Below are positions 17,947 to 27,212 of a stretch of DNA of 64,000 bases, one piece after another. Under the pieces are notes generated by a model. The model saw only the letters and a program-made list of their open reading frames with translations, ran no database searches and was not told the DNA's origin. Made by a program: the position numbers and the translations under genes. This DNA is from Pseudomonadota bacterium (GTDB lineage Bacteria; Myxococcota_A; UBA9160; SZUA-336): positions 123,951 through 187,950 of the forward strand of contig QJZC01000021.1 in assembly GCA_003247575.1 (NCBI GenBank), given 5' to 3'. Position 1 is the first letter of the stretch; each line of letters begins with the position of its first letter.

Positions 17947-19773
17947 ATGGTTGCGCTGAGTCCCGCGGCAGCGCGCGTAGCGCCCGAAGATCGGCTGCCT
18001 GCGGCGATTCCCGCGATGTGGCGTGCGCTCGTGCGCGGGTACCGAGCCGAGCCGATGCTGCTCTCCGTGTCCGCTGGGTTGGCGCTCTTGGCTGCCCTGC
18101 CCGACGCGTTGCTTGCGCTGTGGTTCAAGCTGCTCGGTGATGGCGTGCTGGCCGGAAGTAGACCGGTGGTCACGTTGGCGTGTGCGTTGCTAGCGGGATC
18201 CGTCGTGCTGACCTGGCTGCTGCGCATCGTAAGTGATCGGATCCAGCGACGGTTTCGCGATCGGGTCACCATCGCACTGGAGTCGCAGGTAGCCGAGCTG
18301 CTCGGGTCTATCCCGAGCATCGCGCACCACGAGCGACCGGAGCTGCTCGATCGTCTGGCGATCCTGCGAGACCAGGTCTTCGTCCTGGATCACATGTACA
18401 TGTCGCTGTTCTCGACCGCTGGCTGGTTCCTGCGCCTCGGTGTCACCTTGATCCTGCTGATCTCGATCCACCCTGCGCTCGCGCTGCTCGGAGCCTTTGC
18501 GCTTCCTGCGGTGCTGGTGTCGGCCTGGCGTCCCGGGGTCGAGCGAAACGCAGAAGAGGTGGGTGCATCGGCGAAGCGGCTCGCGCGTCACGCCTTCGAG
18601 ACCGCGACGGGGCCTCTCCAGGCGAAGGAGGTGCGCGCTGCGGGCCTGGCCCCGCGCCTGCTGCGCGAGCGTCGCCAGGCCTGGGAGCGCTGGTACGCGG
18701 GGGTTTCCGCAGCGCGCTGGACCACGGCGCTCTGGTACTGTCTCGGTTGGTCGCTGTTCGGCGTGGGTTTCGTGAGCGCGGTGGTCTTCGTCGTCTACGG
18801 CATCAGTGGATCCGCGGGATCCGTATTGCTGCTGCTGGCGGCAGGGGGCCGTCTGTCTGGATACGTCGCGGCAACGGTGGGAGAGATCGGATTCTTGCGC
18901 GGAATCTGGCTGGACGGGTCGCGCCGCCTCGCCTGGCTCGAGGACTACGCCAAGGCGGAGACGCAATCCGCGGACCTTCCGGTGCCGGAGCGTCTCGAGC
19001 GGGCGATCCGGTTCGAGGGGGTCGGCTTTCGCTATCCCGGAACCGAGCGACAGGTGCTCGAGGACGTGGACCTGACCTTCGAGCCCGGCAGTGTCGTAGC
19101 CATCGTCGGAGAGAACGGGGCGGGCAAGACCACTCTGATCAAGCTCCTGTGTCGCCTCTACGAACCCACGTACGGACACATCGAGGTCGACGGTCAGTCA
19201 CTCGCGCGCATGCCTGCCGCGGTCTGGCGCGAGCGCATTTCCGGCGCGTTCCAGGACTTCTTCCGCTTCGAGTACCCCGCGCGTCAGAGCATCGGTGTCG
19301 GTGATCTGCCACGCATGGATTGCGACGAGGTCGTACGGGCCGCCGCCGACCGGGCGGGTGCGGGCGAGCTCTTGCAGGGGCTTCCCCAGGGCATGGAGAC
19401 GCAGTTGGGACCGGCCTGGCCAGGTGGCGTCGAGGTCAGCTTCGGGCAGTGGCAGAAGCTGGCGCTCGCGCGTGGATTCATGCGCCGAGCACCTCTGCTG
19501 ATGATTCTCGACGAGCCGACCGCGGCACTCGATGCAGAGACCGAGCATGCGCTCTTCGAACGCTACGCGGTGGCCGCCCGCGAACGCGGCGCCGAGGGGT
19601 GCATCACCCTGCTCGTCTCCCACCGCTTCAGCACGGTGAGCATGGCGGATCAGATCGTAGTCCTCGACGGGGCCCGCGTGGTCGAGCATGGATCCCACCG
19701 AGAGCTACTGAGGCAGGGCGGGCAATACGCGTCACTGTACACGTTGCAAGCCAATGCCTACCACGCTTCCTGA
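17947..19773 (+). CDS. ABC exporter half-transporter 2 (fused TMD-NBD)
   Basis: A 608-residue partner of the preceding gene, with AGGTGG upstream of the ATG. The membrane domain covers residues about 30-320 and the ATPase domain about 345-595: Walker A GENGAGKTT, Walker B LMILDEPTAALD, switch histidine in LLVSHRFST. The signature motif is altered: VSFGQ replaces the usual LSGGQ, while the Walker B glutamate is kept. In heterodimeric exporters one of the two ATP sites is often degenerate, and an altered signature in one subunit fits that arrangement. Cargo is unknown. Confidence 0.87.
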   Translation: MVALSPAAARVAPEDRLPAAIPAMWRALVRGYRAEPMLLSVSAGLALLAALPDALLALWFKLLGDGVLAGSRPVVTLACALLAGSVVLTWLLRIVSDRIQRRFRDRVTIALESQVAELLGSIPSIAHHERPELLDRLAILRDQVFVLDHMYMSLFSTAGWFLRLGVTLILLISIHPALALLGAFALPAVLVSAWRPGVERNAEEVGASAKRLARHAFETATGPLQAKEVRAAGLAPRLLRERRQAWERWYAGVSAARWTTALWYCLGWSLFGVGFVSAVVFVVYGISGSAGSVLLLLAAGGRLSGYVAATVGEIGFLRGIWLDGSRRLAWLEDYAKAETQSADLPVPERLERAIRFEGVGFRYPGTERQVLEDVDLTFEPGSVVAIVGENGAGKTTLIKLLCRLYEPTYGHIEVDGQSLARMPAAVWRERISGAFQDFFRFEYPARQSIGVGDLPRMDCDEVVRAAADRAGAGELLQGLPQGMETQLGPAWPGGVEVSFGQWQKLALARGFMRRAPLLMILDEPTAALDAETEHALFERYAVAARERGAEGCITLLVSHRFSTVSMADQIVVLDGARVVEHGSHRELLRQGGQYASLYTLQANAYHAS

Positions 19774-19815
19774 AGACTAAACTCCGGCACGCGCTTTCCC
19801 GAGGGTACGGAAGCG

Positions 19816-20988
19816 GTGTTCACTGCCGCGAGTCCGAGTCGGGCGCATTCGGCGCTGGACCTGCTGGCTTTGGAGCTGTCAGGCGAATGCGCCTCGGTTG
19901 CGCGAGAACGGGAGGCTCGCTTGTTCAATCCTGTCCTGGCGTCGGTCATTCGGCTCACGCGTGAGCGCGATGCGGATGCGCTCGCGGTCAGTGTGCTGGA
20001 GACGATCGTCAGCCTCACCACGGCCGACTGGATCCGCATGCACGAGGTGACGGACGCTCAGCGCGGCCAGCTCGAGCAGTCGATCGAGTTGCGATTCTTC
20101 GAGTCCGACGATGTGCCGGGCGGAGTTCAGAAGCAGTGGGATCTGGAGCCGAGGCCGAGCCTGGGTGACGATAGTTTGGGGGAGTGCATGCACGCCGCCG
20201 TTCCCATGGTCGAGCGCGTGAGCGGCACATCGTCAGACGAGGAGGGTACGCGTCACCTGTTTCCGATCCTGTCGGCTGGCCAGGCGCTCGGCGTGCTCGA
20301 GATCCGCGTGGCTGTCGAGCTTTCCGCTGCGGAGTGCTCCCTGGTGCAGGGCTTCCTCGCGGTCTTCGGCAACTACCTCGCTCTGCTCGACGAGGGTGCG
20401 CGGGACAAGCTCACAGGGCTGTTCAATCGGCGAACCTTCGAAGAGAAGCTCACGCGCTTGCTCAAGCTTCAGCGGGAGCGGCGCAGACCTGTATCCAACA
20501 CGAGCGAGAACCCGCGCCGTCAGGAGCCCGGCCCCGATACGCGCGCCTGGCTGGGAATCCTCGATCTGGACCACTTCAAGCGCATCAACGATACCTATGG
20601 CCACGCCTATGGGGACGAGGTGTTGCTCACCGTGGCTCAAAAGCTGCGGGCGAGCTTTCGCAAGACCGACCTCCTGTTCCGCTTCGGTGGTGAGGAGTTC
20701 GTGGTGATTCTCGAACCCATCCCGGCGGAGATGGCGTTCCATGTCTTCGAGCGCTTTCGGATCTCGTTGGCGGAACACCTCTTTCACGAGATCGGCACGG
20801 TTACCGCGAGCGTTGGGTTCGCAGCGATCGCTCCGATGGACTATCCCCCCGCAATCCTCGAGCGCGCCGACCGGGCGCTCTACTACGCGAAGGATCACGG
20901 CCGCAACTGCACGTTCCAGTATGAGGTGCTGGTGGCTCGAGGGGCACTCAGCCCGCAGCACCGTATTGGGTCGATCGACCTGTTCTGA
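19816..20988 (+). CDS. Diguanylate cyclase with N-terminal sensor region
   Basis: A 390-residue soluble protein starting at GTG. Residues about 30-190 look like a GAF-type sensory region, with no obvious membrane span. Residues about 197-365 form a GGDEF domain: DKLTGLFNRRTFEEKL, DLDHFKRINDTYGH and the active-site GGEEF (291-295). The product-inhibition site RxxD (RKTD, 282-285) sits five residues upstream, so the enzyme should make c-di-GMP and be feedback controlled. A charged insert (about 220-242) interrupts the first part of the domain. A hairpin follows the stop. Confidence 0.9.
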   Translation: MFTAASPSRAHSALDLLALELSGECASVAREREARLFNPVLASVIRLTRERDADALAVSVLETIVSLTTADWIRMHEVTDAQRGQLEQSIELRFFESDDVPGGVQKQWDLEPRPSLGDDSLGECMHAAVPMVERVSGTSSDEEGTRHLFPILSAGQALGVLEIRVAVELSAAECSLVQGFLAVFGNYLALLDEGARDKLTGLFNRRTFEEKLTRLLKLQRERRRPVSNTSENPRRQEPGPDTRAWLGILDLDHFKRINDTYGHAYGDEVLLTVAQKLRASFRKTDLLFRFGGEEFVVILEPIPAEMAFHVFERFRISLAEHLFHEIGTVTASVGFAAIAPMDYPPAILERADRALYYAKDHGRNCTFQYEVLVARGALSPQHRIGSIDLF

Positions 20989-21017
20989 GGGTCGCGCGCA
21001 CTCGAGCTGCAGCAACG

Positions 21018-21034
21018 GGCAGGAAATGCCTGCC
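21018..21034 (+). terminator. Hairpin after the cyclase gene
   Basis: GGCAGG-AAATG-CCTGCC is a perfect 6-bp stem with a 5-base loop, 30 bases past the stop and followed shortly by CCAAACCTTTTGG. It is plausible as a terminator, though the T run is short and displaced. Confidence 0.4.
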
Positions 21035-21139
21035 GTACCAAACCTTTTGGTTCACTGGAAACGAAAGCTCCTCGAACTCTACACGTGGAGAGCAGTACAC
21101 TAGCGGCTCGCGACGATTCATCCCGCATCGGAGACTCTG

Positions 21140-23101
21140 ATGGAGCGAGCCAGCCGCATCTCCGTGGTCAGCCCTCTGGTCCGACTGCTGACCGTGTCGG
21201 CTGTGCTCGCCTGCGTGCTGGCGAGTGAGGTGACCGCGGAGCCGAGCAGGCTGCCCGCGCGTCTCGCTTCCACCTCGCGGGTCCAGTCCATGGCCCCGGC
21301 GCTCGACGATGAACAGGATGTGGTGTTCCGCGCGATTGCGGGACAGGGACCGGCGACCGCCGGCTGTCGACCGGGGAGCTTGCGCAGCCACGAGGCGTGC
21401 ATCGCGCAGCTCAACCAGGCAGGGGAGCGCGAGTTCGTTCGCATTCTCGCGGACTACGAGGCTGAGCTCCGTCGTGACCCGAGCAGGGCTGCGATCGCCG
21501 TCGAGCGCTGCCGCTTCATCCAGCGGGCGGCGCTCGAGGAGATCGAGACCACCAGTCCGCGGGAGGCTGCCTTCGAGCGCTGCATGCTCGATCTGGGCCG
21601 ACGCTATGCCGACTCTCCCGAGGTGAAGATCCTCGAACTCGAGCAGCGTTTCGGCGAGACCGCAGCTCGCTACGCCGAGGAGCTGCTCGTGTTGGCGCCG
21701 TCGCCCTTCAGCAATGCGCAGCGCGCCGACATCCTCGAGTACGCTGCTCGGCAGCTGCAGTTCTCGAATCCGGATCGAGCCTCGGAGTTCGCGCGTCGGG
21801 CCATGGCGTTCGATGATCGTCGCCAGCTCGCAACCATCGCTGCCGCTGCCCTGCGCAAGAGCGCCCCAGACGCCGCAGCGGAGCTGCTGCTCGGGTCGGT
21901 AGACCAGCTGCGCGATCCTCAGGTGCGGATCGAGGCGGCGACCATGCTGTTCGAGCTCGGCTACGCTCCCGCGGCGGTGAGCATCTTCGATGCGCTTGCG
22001 CGAGAGGGAACCTATCTCAATCGGCTCTCGTACGCGCGCGCACTCGCGGGCGCAGGTCAGTCCGACCGTGCGCGTACGATGTTCGCTCAGGCTGCCGAGC
22101 AGCTGCCGTGGCTCACGGGTGAGATCCTTCGTGAGCGCTATGCGTTCGAGCTCGACTACGGATCCAGCGAACAAGCGCTCGCGAGCTATCGCGCGCTTCG
22201 GGACACCGGCTTCCAGTCCGATCCCCTGTTGCGTCGGCGTGCTGACCTGTTCATGCGAGCTCCGGATCTTCCCTTCGACCTCCGCGACCTGCTCGGTCTC
22301 GGCGCGCTACTCGGGTTTCTCGCGATCGGATTCGTCGCTGGCGCCATCGTTCTGTTTCCAATTCACTACATCGGACTGCTCAATGGGAGACGCCACCGGG
22401 AAGACTTCGCTCGACAGCGCCGCTTCGGCCTCTCCCACCTGTGGCTCGCCGTCGGTGTGCTTGCGTCGCTGGAGCTCGCAGCCGCCTGGGTCATGAGCTA
22501 CGAGCTGCTCGCAGGCTACTTCGGTCCGACGGAGTCCACGCCCAACGATCCACTGGTGTGGGCGCGGGTCACCCTCGTGTCGGCTCCGCTCGGTCTGCTC
22601 GCGATGCTCTGTATGCTGAGGCGGTCGGATCTGGTCGGTTGGACGCGGTCTTTCTGGTCACCCGCTCGGAGCGTGGCGCTGGGTGCTCTGGCGAGCCTGC
22701 TGGTCTTGAGCATATCCGTGCTGAATTTCGCTGCTCTTTCGGGGCTCGGCTTCTCGATCGCGTCGATCAGCTCGCAGGACGTCGTCGTTGCCCTGTTCCG
22801 CGAGTACGGCTTGGCCGCCTTCGTCGGGGTGGTAGTGGTGGCGGCACCACTCTCCGAGGAGCTGCTGTTTCGGGAGATCGGCCTGCGCGCGTTGTCCCGC
22901 TATATCAACTTTCCGGTCGCGAACCTGCTGCAAGCGGCCGTCTTCGCTTCCATGCACCAGGACCCGCTGCGCTTCGTGCCGCTTTTCGCGCTGGGCGCGT
23001 TGGCCGGTTGGCTTCGCCTGCGCAGCGGCGGGCTACTTGCGCCCATCATGCTGCACGCGACGAACAACGCGATCGCAGTCGTGGCCATCGCTGCAGTCTG
23101 A
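21140..23101 (+). CDS. CPBP intramembrane protease with large N-terminal extension
   Basis: The 653-residue protein starts with a probable signal peptide or anchor (residues about 10-32). A long extracytoplasmic helical region follows (about 50-370), rich in Ala/Arg/Glu and resembling TPR-like repeats. At least six membrane spans come next. The C-terminal block contains EELLFRE (EExxxR), FASMHQDP (FxxxH) and HATNN (HxxxN), the three motifs of the CPBP/Abi family of metal-dependent glutamic-type intramembrane proteases. Family members process prenylated or membrane-bound peptides or act in immunity; the role here is unknown. The large N-terminal module is atypical, since many CPBP proteins are only 200-300 residues. 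Confidence 0.8.
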   Translation: MERASRISVVSPLVRLLTVSAVLACVLASEVTAEPSRLPARLASTSRVQSMAPALDDEQDVVFRAIAGQGPATAGCRPGSLRSHEACIAQLNQAGEREFVRILADYEAELRRDPSRAAIAVERCRFIQRAALEEIETTSPREAAFERCMLDLGRRYADSPEVKILELEQRFGETAARYAEELLVLAPSPFSNAQRADILEYAARQLQFSNPDRASEFARRAMAFDDRRQLATIAAAALRKSAPDAAAELLLGSVDQLRDPQVRIEAATMLFELGYAPAAVSIFDALAREGTYLNRLSYARALAGAGQSDRARTMFAQAAEQLPWLTGEILRERYAFELDYGSSEQALASYRALRDTGFQSDPLLRRRADLFMRAPDLPFDLRDLLGLGALLGFLAIGFVAGAIVLFPIHYIGLLNGRRHREDFARQRRFGLSHLWLAVGVLASLELAAAWVMSYELLAGYFGPTESTPNDPLVWARVTLVSAPLGLLAMLCMLRRSDLVGWTRSFWSPARSVALGALASLLVLSISVLNFAALSGLGFSIASISSQDVVVALFREYGLAAFVGVVVVAAPLSEELLFREIGLRALSRYINFPVANLLQAAVFASMHQDPLRFVPLFALGALAGWLRLRSGGLLAPIMLHATNNAIAVVAIAAV

Positions 23102-23146
23102 TCCGAATGGATTGCGAAGGTGCGGGAGACCTCGCCGCCCCGATGC

Positions 23147-24307
23147 CTACTTCACGTGGAATCCCAGCTCGAGCTTGAAGAACGACTCGCATCCGGTGTC
23201 CGTGACGAGGATCGTATCGGAGATCCCGCACGTCTTGTCCCCTTCGACGCCCCACATCCACGGGATGATGTGCAAGGTCATCCCAGGCTTGAGTACCGTT
23301 GGATCCCCGCCCTTGACGCTCAGGATGTAGCCCTCGTCCCAGCTCGGAGGGAAGGCGATCCCGATCGAGTAGCCCGCCCGCGTGATCAGAATCGCGTCGA
23401 CCTCGTTCGAGGAGATGATCTGCCGCACGGCATTGTCGAGATCGGCCACCGTCAGTCCCGGGCGCATGATGCGATGAACCTCGTCGAGCGCCTCGAGCAT
23501 GAGCGCTTCTGCACGCCGCATCGCTGCGTTGGGCTCGCCGAGTATCGCCGTTCGCATCATCGCCGTGTGGTAGCGGCGGTAGCAGCCACCGACCTCGAGG
23601 AAGACGTGCTCGCCGGCCTGGAGCTTGCGCCCTTCCCAGGTCGCGTGTCCGATCATGCTACGTGGGCCACTGGTGACATAGGGGAGCACCGCCGGGTACT
23701 CTCCGCCCGAGTGGAACATCGCACTGCAGATCTCGGCAGCGAGGTCGTTCTCGGTGACCCCTTCGGCGATCGTCGCGAAGCCCGCCTGCATGCCTGCCTC
23801 GGTCGCCTCCGCCGCACGTCGCATGATCGCGATCTCGGCTTCGGACTTGCACACCCGACCTTCTTCCACGATCCCGAAGCAGTCCATGATCTGACCCTGA
23901 TCGAAAGCGGTGCGAAACCGATCCTGCTGATAAGCGGGAAAGAAGTAGCTGTTTCGCTCATAGCCGATGGTTCCGCTGTCGAGGCCGAACTCGCGCAGGG
24001 CGCTGTGTAGCATCTGAATGGCGTCGCCCGTATCGCTGTATGGGCGCGTGATCTCTACCCAGGTGCGCGCCGTGACGTTGGACTCCTCCATCTGGCGCGT
24101 GATCATGAAGGGCTTTCTCTCGAGTGGGATCACGAGCGCCTGGTAGAAGGAATAGCCGGTGGTCTGGTAGTCCGTGAGGTACATCAGGTTCTCGGGATCG
24201 CTGATGACCACCGTATCGAGCCGGCGCTCCTGCATGCGCTCGCGCAGTTCCCCCAAGCGGCGCTCATATTCCTCTGGAGCGAAGGTCATGTCGTCACGCA
24301 GTTTCAT
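23147..24307 (-). CDS. M24-fold hydrolase, metal ligands lost (DoeA-like candidate)
   Basis: A 386-residue pita-bread-fold protein: a creatinase N-domain (EYERRLGELRERMQERRLDTVVISDPENLMYLTDYQ) and an M24 domain. The usual five metal ligands of methionine/Xaa-Pro aminopeptidases are all replaced. The two-Asp motif reads FLEVGGCYRRYHTAMMRT, the IEP motif reads IIP, and the RIEDT motif reads GISDT. This resembles creatinase-like, metal-independent members, which include ectoine hydrolase. It follows an EctB/DoeD-like aminotransferase gene by 46 bases, supporting a role in opening an ectoine-like ring, but this is inference. AGAGG precedes the ATG at 24307. Confidence 0.65.
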   Translation of the reverse strand: MKLRDDMTFAPEEYERRLGELRERMQERRLDTVVISDPENLMYLTDYQTTGYSFYQALVIPLERKPFMITRQMEESNVTARTWVEITRPYSDTGDAIQMLHSALREFGLDSGTIGYERNSYFFPAYQQDRFRTAFDQGQIMDCFGIVEEGRVCKSEAEIAIMRRAAEATEAGMQAGFATIAEGVTENDLAAEICSAMFHSGGEYPAVLPYVTSGPRSMIGHATWEGRKLQAGEHVFLEVGGCYRRYHTAMMRTAILGEPNAAMRRAEALMLEALDEVHRIMRPGLTVADLDNAVRQIISSNEVDAILITRAGYSIGIAFPPSWDEGYILSVKGGDPTVLKPGMTLHIIPWMWGVEGDKTCGISDTILVTDTGCESFFKLELGFHVK

Positions 24308-24353
24308 CTGCTGAACCTCTGTTCTGGTTGTGCCGGTCACAGAGAGCGAGTCC

Positions 24354-25607
24354 TCAGGCATTCGCCAATGTCGCGTCGAGCGCGGTCTCGAGGATTCCGA
24401 GGCCCTCGTCCAGCTCGGCCTCCTCGATCGTGAGTGGCGCAATGACCTTCATCACCCGGCCGCCTGGGCCGCAGGGTGCGATCACGAGCCCGCGCTCGAA
24501 GGCGGCCTGCGTAACCTGCGATGCGAGGCTGCCGTCGCCGAGGTCCAGGCCGTGAATCATCCCCTTGCTGCGCAATGCGAACCCGCGATCCGAGTGCTTC
24601 TGCACGAGCTTTGCAAGCTGCTCGTGTGTGTGGCTGCCCTTGCGCCGCACTTCTGCACAGAGGTCGTCGTTCTCGAAGTAGCGGAGTGCTTCCGTGCCTG
24701 CGACGAACGACAACCCCTGCCCTCGGAAGGTCCCGGTGTGCTCTCCGGGAGCCCAGACGTCGCACTCGGGCTTGATCAGCAGTGCCGAGATGGGGGTGCC
24801 GTAGCCTCCGAGACCCTTCGCGAGTAGGACCACGTCCGGGTCGAGGTCGAGTCCGTCGAAGCTGAAGTAAGAGCCGGTACGTCCGCACGCTACCTGAATG
24901 TCGTCGATGATGAAGAGGCTCCCGTACTCGCGTGCGAGCTCGCGAACCTGTCGGAGCCATTCGGGCCGGGCGACGTTCACCCCACCCTCGGCCTGGATCG
25001 TCTCGAGGATGAACGCGGCGGGCGGCGTCAGGCCGCTCGACGGATCGGCCAGCGCGCGCCGTAGAGGGAGGAGCGTGTCCACTCCTTCGCCCAGGTAGCC
25101 ATCGAATGGGACGCGGTGTACGTGATCGAGGCTGACGCCCGCTGCGCTGCGGTGGACGCCGTTTCCGGTACAGGCGAGGGCTCCGAGCGTCATGCCGTGA
25201 AATCCGTCCGTGAATGCCACGATCGAGGTTCGGCCGGTGGCCTTGCGCGCGAGCTTGAGAGCCGCCTCTACGGCGTTCGTACCCGTGGGGCCCGGGAACT
25301 GGATGCGGTGTGGGAGCTGTCGTGGCTCGAGCAAGGTACGCTCGAAGGCTTCGAGGAACCGCTCCTTGGCTTCGGTGTACATGTCGAGACTGTGAACGAC
25401 GCCGTCGGCCTGCAGATAGTCGATCAGAGCCTGCTTGATGCGCTCATTGTTGTGGCCGAAGTTGAGCACTCCGGCTCCCGCGAAGAAGTCGACGTACGAA
25501 CGCCCGCTGCGATCCGAGATTCTGGCGTTCTTGGCGTGTGTGAAGACGGTAGGATAGGTGCGGCAATAGGCTCTGACCTGGCTTTCGCGTCGTTCGAAGA
25601 TATCCAA
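24354..25607 (-). CDS. EctB/DoeD-like diaminobutyrate aminotransferase
   Basis: A class III PLP aminotransferase with strong resemblance to 2,4-diaminobutyrate transaminases: DIFERRESQVRAYCRTYP, FFAGAGVLNFGHNN, FTDGFHGMTLGALACTGN, and the PLP-lysine block LLAKGLGGYGTPIS. It interconverts 2,4-diaminobutyrate and aspartate semialdehyde with glutamate/2-oxoglutarate. I set the start at a TTG (25607) because GGAGGAG lies six bases upstream and the resulting 417 residues match the family; the longer open frame runs into the preceding gene. With no ectA or ectC nearby, and with an aldehyde dehydrogenase and M24 hydrolase alongside, breakdown rather than synthesis of ectoine is more likely. Confidence 0.8.
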   Translation of the reverse strand: MDIFERRESQVRAYCRTYPTVFTHAKNARISDRSGRSYVDFFAGAGVLNFGHNNERIKQALIDYLQADGVVHSLDMYTEAKERFLEAFERTLLEPRQLPHRIQFPGPTGTNAVEAALKLARKATGRTSIVAFTDGFHGMTLGALACTGNGVHRSAAGVSLDHVHRVPFDGYLGEGVDTLLPLRRALADPSSGLTPPAAFILETIQAEGGVNVARPEWLRQVRELAREYGSLFIIDDIQVACGRTGSYFSFDGLDLDPDVVLLAKGLGGYGTPISALLIKPECDVWAPGEHTGTFRGQGLSFVAGTEALRYFENDDLCAEVRRKGSHTHEQLAKLVQKHSDRGFALRSKGMIHGLDLGDGSLASQVTQAAFERGLVIAPCGPGGRVMKVIAPLTIEEAELDEGLGILETALDATLANA

Positions 25608-25636
25608 TGGAAGCTCCTCCTCTAGGGGTCGTGTGA

Positions 25637-27004
25637 CTAGCGGGACGGTCCGACCCAGATCTGCTGCGTATTCACGAACTCGCGGATCCCCTGTGGACCG
25701 AGCTCCTTGCCGTAGCCCGACTGCTTGATCCCTCCGCTCGGCAGGCGCGCATCCGTCTTGACGATCCCGTTGACCGAGACCTGGCCAGTCTCGAGCTGCC
25801 TCGCGATGGCCTCCCCTCGTTCGGCGCTGCTCCACACGCTGCCGCCCAGCCCGTAGTCGCTCTGATTCGCCAGCTGGATGGCCTCTGCTTCATTCTCGAA
25901 GCGGGTGACCACCGCGACCGGGCCAAAGGTTTCTTCACGGAATACGGGCATCTCGGGCGTAACCTCGGTCAGCAGGGTGATCGGGTAGAAGCTCCCCGGG
26001 CCTTCGGGAAGCTTTCCCCCGAGGAGGCACTGTGCTCCGAGCGCGATGCTCTCCTGGATCTGCCGATCGAGGTTCGCGCGAAGATCCTGCCGCGCCATCG
26101 GTCCGACGTCGGTTTCTTCGCGCGTGGGGTCTCCCTGGACCAACTTCTCGAGCTCCATCTGCAACAGGGATACGAACTCGTCGTGAACCGAGGACTCGAC
26201 CAGAATCCGCTTGGCAGCGATGCAGGACTGCCCGGTGGCGATGATGCGAGAGAGGCACGCGATTCGGGCGGCCTCGTGCAGATCCGCATCCGAAAAGACG
26301 AGACACGGATCGGAGCCACCCAGCTCCAGCACGGCGGGCTTGATCTCTGCAGCAGCGCGGGCGGCGACGGAACGCCCCGCGGCGGTCGATCCCGTAAAGG
26401 AGACGGCGGAAACGCGTGGGTCACGAATCACCTGATGCGTCTTCTCGTTGCCGATCAGCAGGATCTGTACGAGTCCCTCTGGTGCCTCAGCGCGCCGAAA
26501 CACGTCTGCGAGTGCTTGGGCGCATCCCGGAACGTGAGGGTCGTGCTTGATGAGGCACGTGTTGCCCGCCATGAGCGCCGGGGCACACACACGAAACGCC
26601 AGCCAAAACGGCGAATTCCAGGGCAGAATGCCGAGAACCGTGCCAAGCGGTAGGTACTGCACGTAGCTCCGGGTCGCATCCGAAGCGAGCGGTTCCTCCG
26701 CGAGATAGGCGGCAGCGTGCTCCGCGAAGTGCTCACAGGTGCGCGCGCACTTTTCGATCTCGCTGCGAGCCTCCCGTCGGGTCTTTCCCATCTCGTCGGT
26801 CATGTGCGCGGCCAGTGAATCCACCTCCGCGAGAAGCGCCGTCGCCACGCGTCGCATGAGCTCGCTGCGTTCCGAGAACTCCGTCGTGCGCCAGCGCAGG
26901 AAGGCCGCGCGCGCTGCGCCGAGCTTGGCTTCGACCTTCTTCGCCGACTCTTCGGGCACCTCTCGTACGACTTCGCCGGTGGCTGGATTTACGGCAACGA
27001 GCAC
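25637..27004 (-). CDS. NAD(P)-dependent aldehyde dehydrogenase (semialdehyde type)
   Basis: A 455-residue aldehyde dehydrogenase with LGILPWNSPFW, LELGGSDPCLVFSDAD (general-base Glu), the catalytic cysteine in GQSCIAAKR, and EETFGPVAVV. Length and style match short succinate-semialdehyde dehydrogenases (GabD/Sad type). In an ectoine-degradation context it would oxidise aspartate semialdehyde to aspartate (the DoeC role), taking the product of the aminotransferase that follows 29 bases downstream. It is the first gene of the trio; the 208-bp region upstream probably holds the operon promoter. Confidence 0.85.
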   Translation of the reverse strand: MLVAVNPATGEVVREVPEESAKKVEAKLGAARAAFLRWRTTEFSERSELMRRVATALLAEVDSLAAHMTDEMGKTRREARSEIEKCARTCEHFAEHAAAYLAEEPLASDATRSYVQYLPLGTVLGILPWNSPFWLAFRVCAPALMAGNTCLIKHDPHVPGCAQALADVFRRAEAPEGLVQILLIGNEKTHQVIRDPRVSAVSFTGSTAAGRSVAARAAAEIKPAVLELGGSDPCLVFSDADLHEAARIACLSRIIATGQSCIAAKRILVESSVHDEFVSLLQMELEKLVQGDPTREETDVGPMARQDLRANLDRQIQESIALGAQCLLGGKLPEGPGSFYPITLLTEVTPEMPVFREETFGPVAVVTRFENEAEAIQLANQSDYGLGGSVWSSAERGEAIARQLETGQVSVNGIVKTDARLPSGGIKQSGYGKELGPQGIREFVNTQQIWVGPSR

Positions 27005-27122
27005 GGACTACCCTCCCGTTGGTTCGCGCAGGTCGGCTCGCGCAGGACGACCTTTGGGACTGCACGCGACCGCTGTTGAACGTATCTGTGAACGCCGAAC
27101 GAAGGGGATCGCACTACGACTC

Positions 27123-27146
27123 TGCGAAGCGGGCGTGTGCGAAGCG
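27123..27146. repeat. 9-bp direct repeat upstream of the ALDH operon
   Basis: TGCGAAGCG occurs at 27123-27131 and again at 27138-27146, so the repeat starts are 15 bp apart. The pair lies about 120 bp upstream of the aldehyde dehydrogenase start and could be a regulator-binding site. No other support. Confidence 0.3.
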
Positions 27147-27212
27147 TGCAGCGCAAGCATCGTAGGGTAGGGAATGAGGGCTGGCTTGAGTACCCGTGGG
27201 CGTGAGAAGGGC

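Noticed and set aside
27115..27164. CTACGA...TCGTAG imperfect inverted repeat upstream of the ALDH operon
   Set aside because: The arms are short and broken by internal loops, so it is no better than chance in GC-rich DNA.
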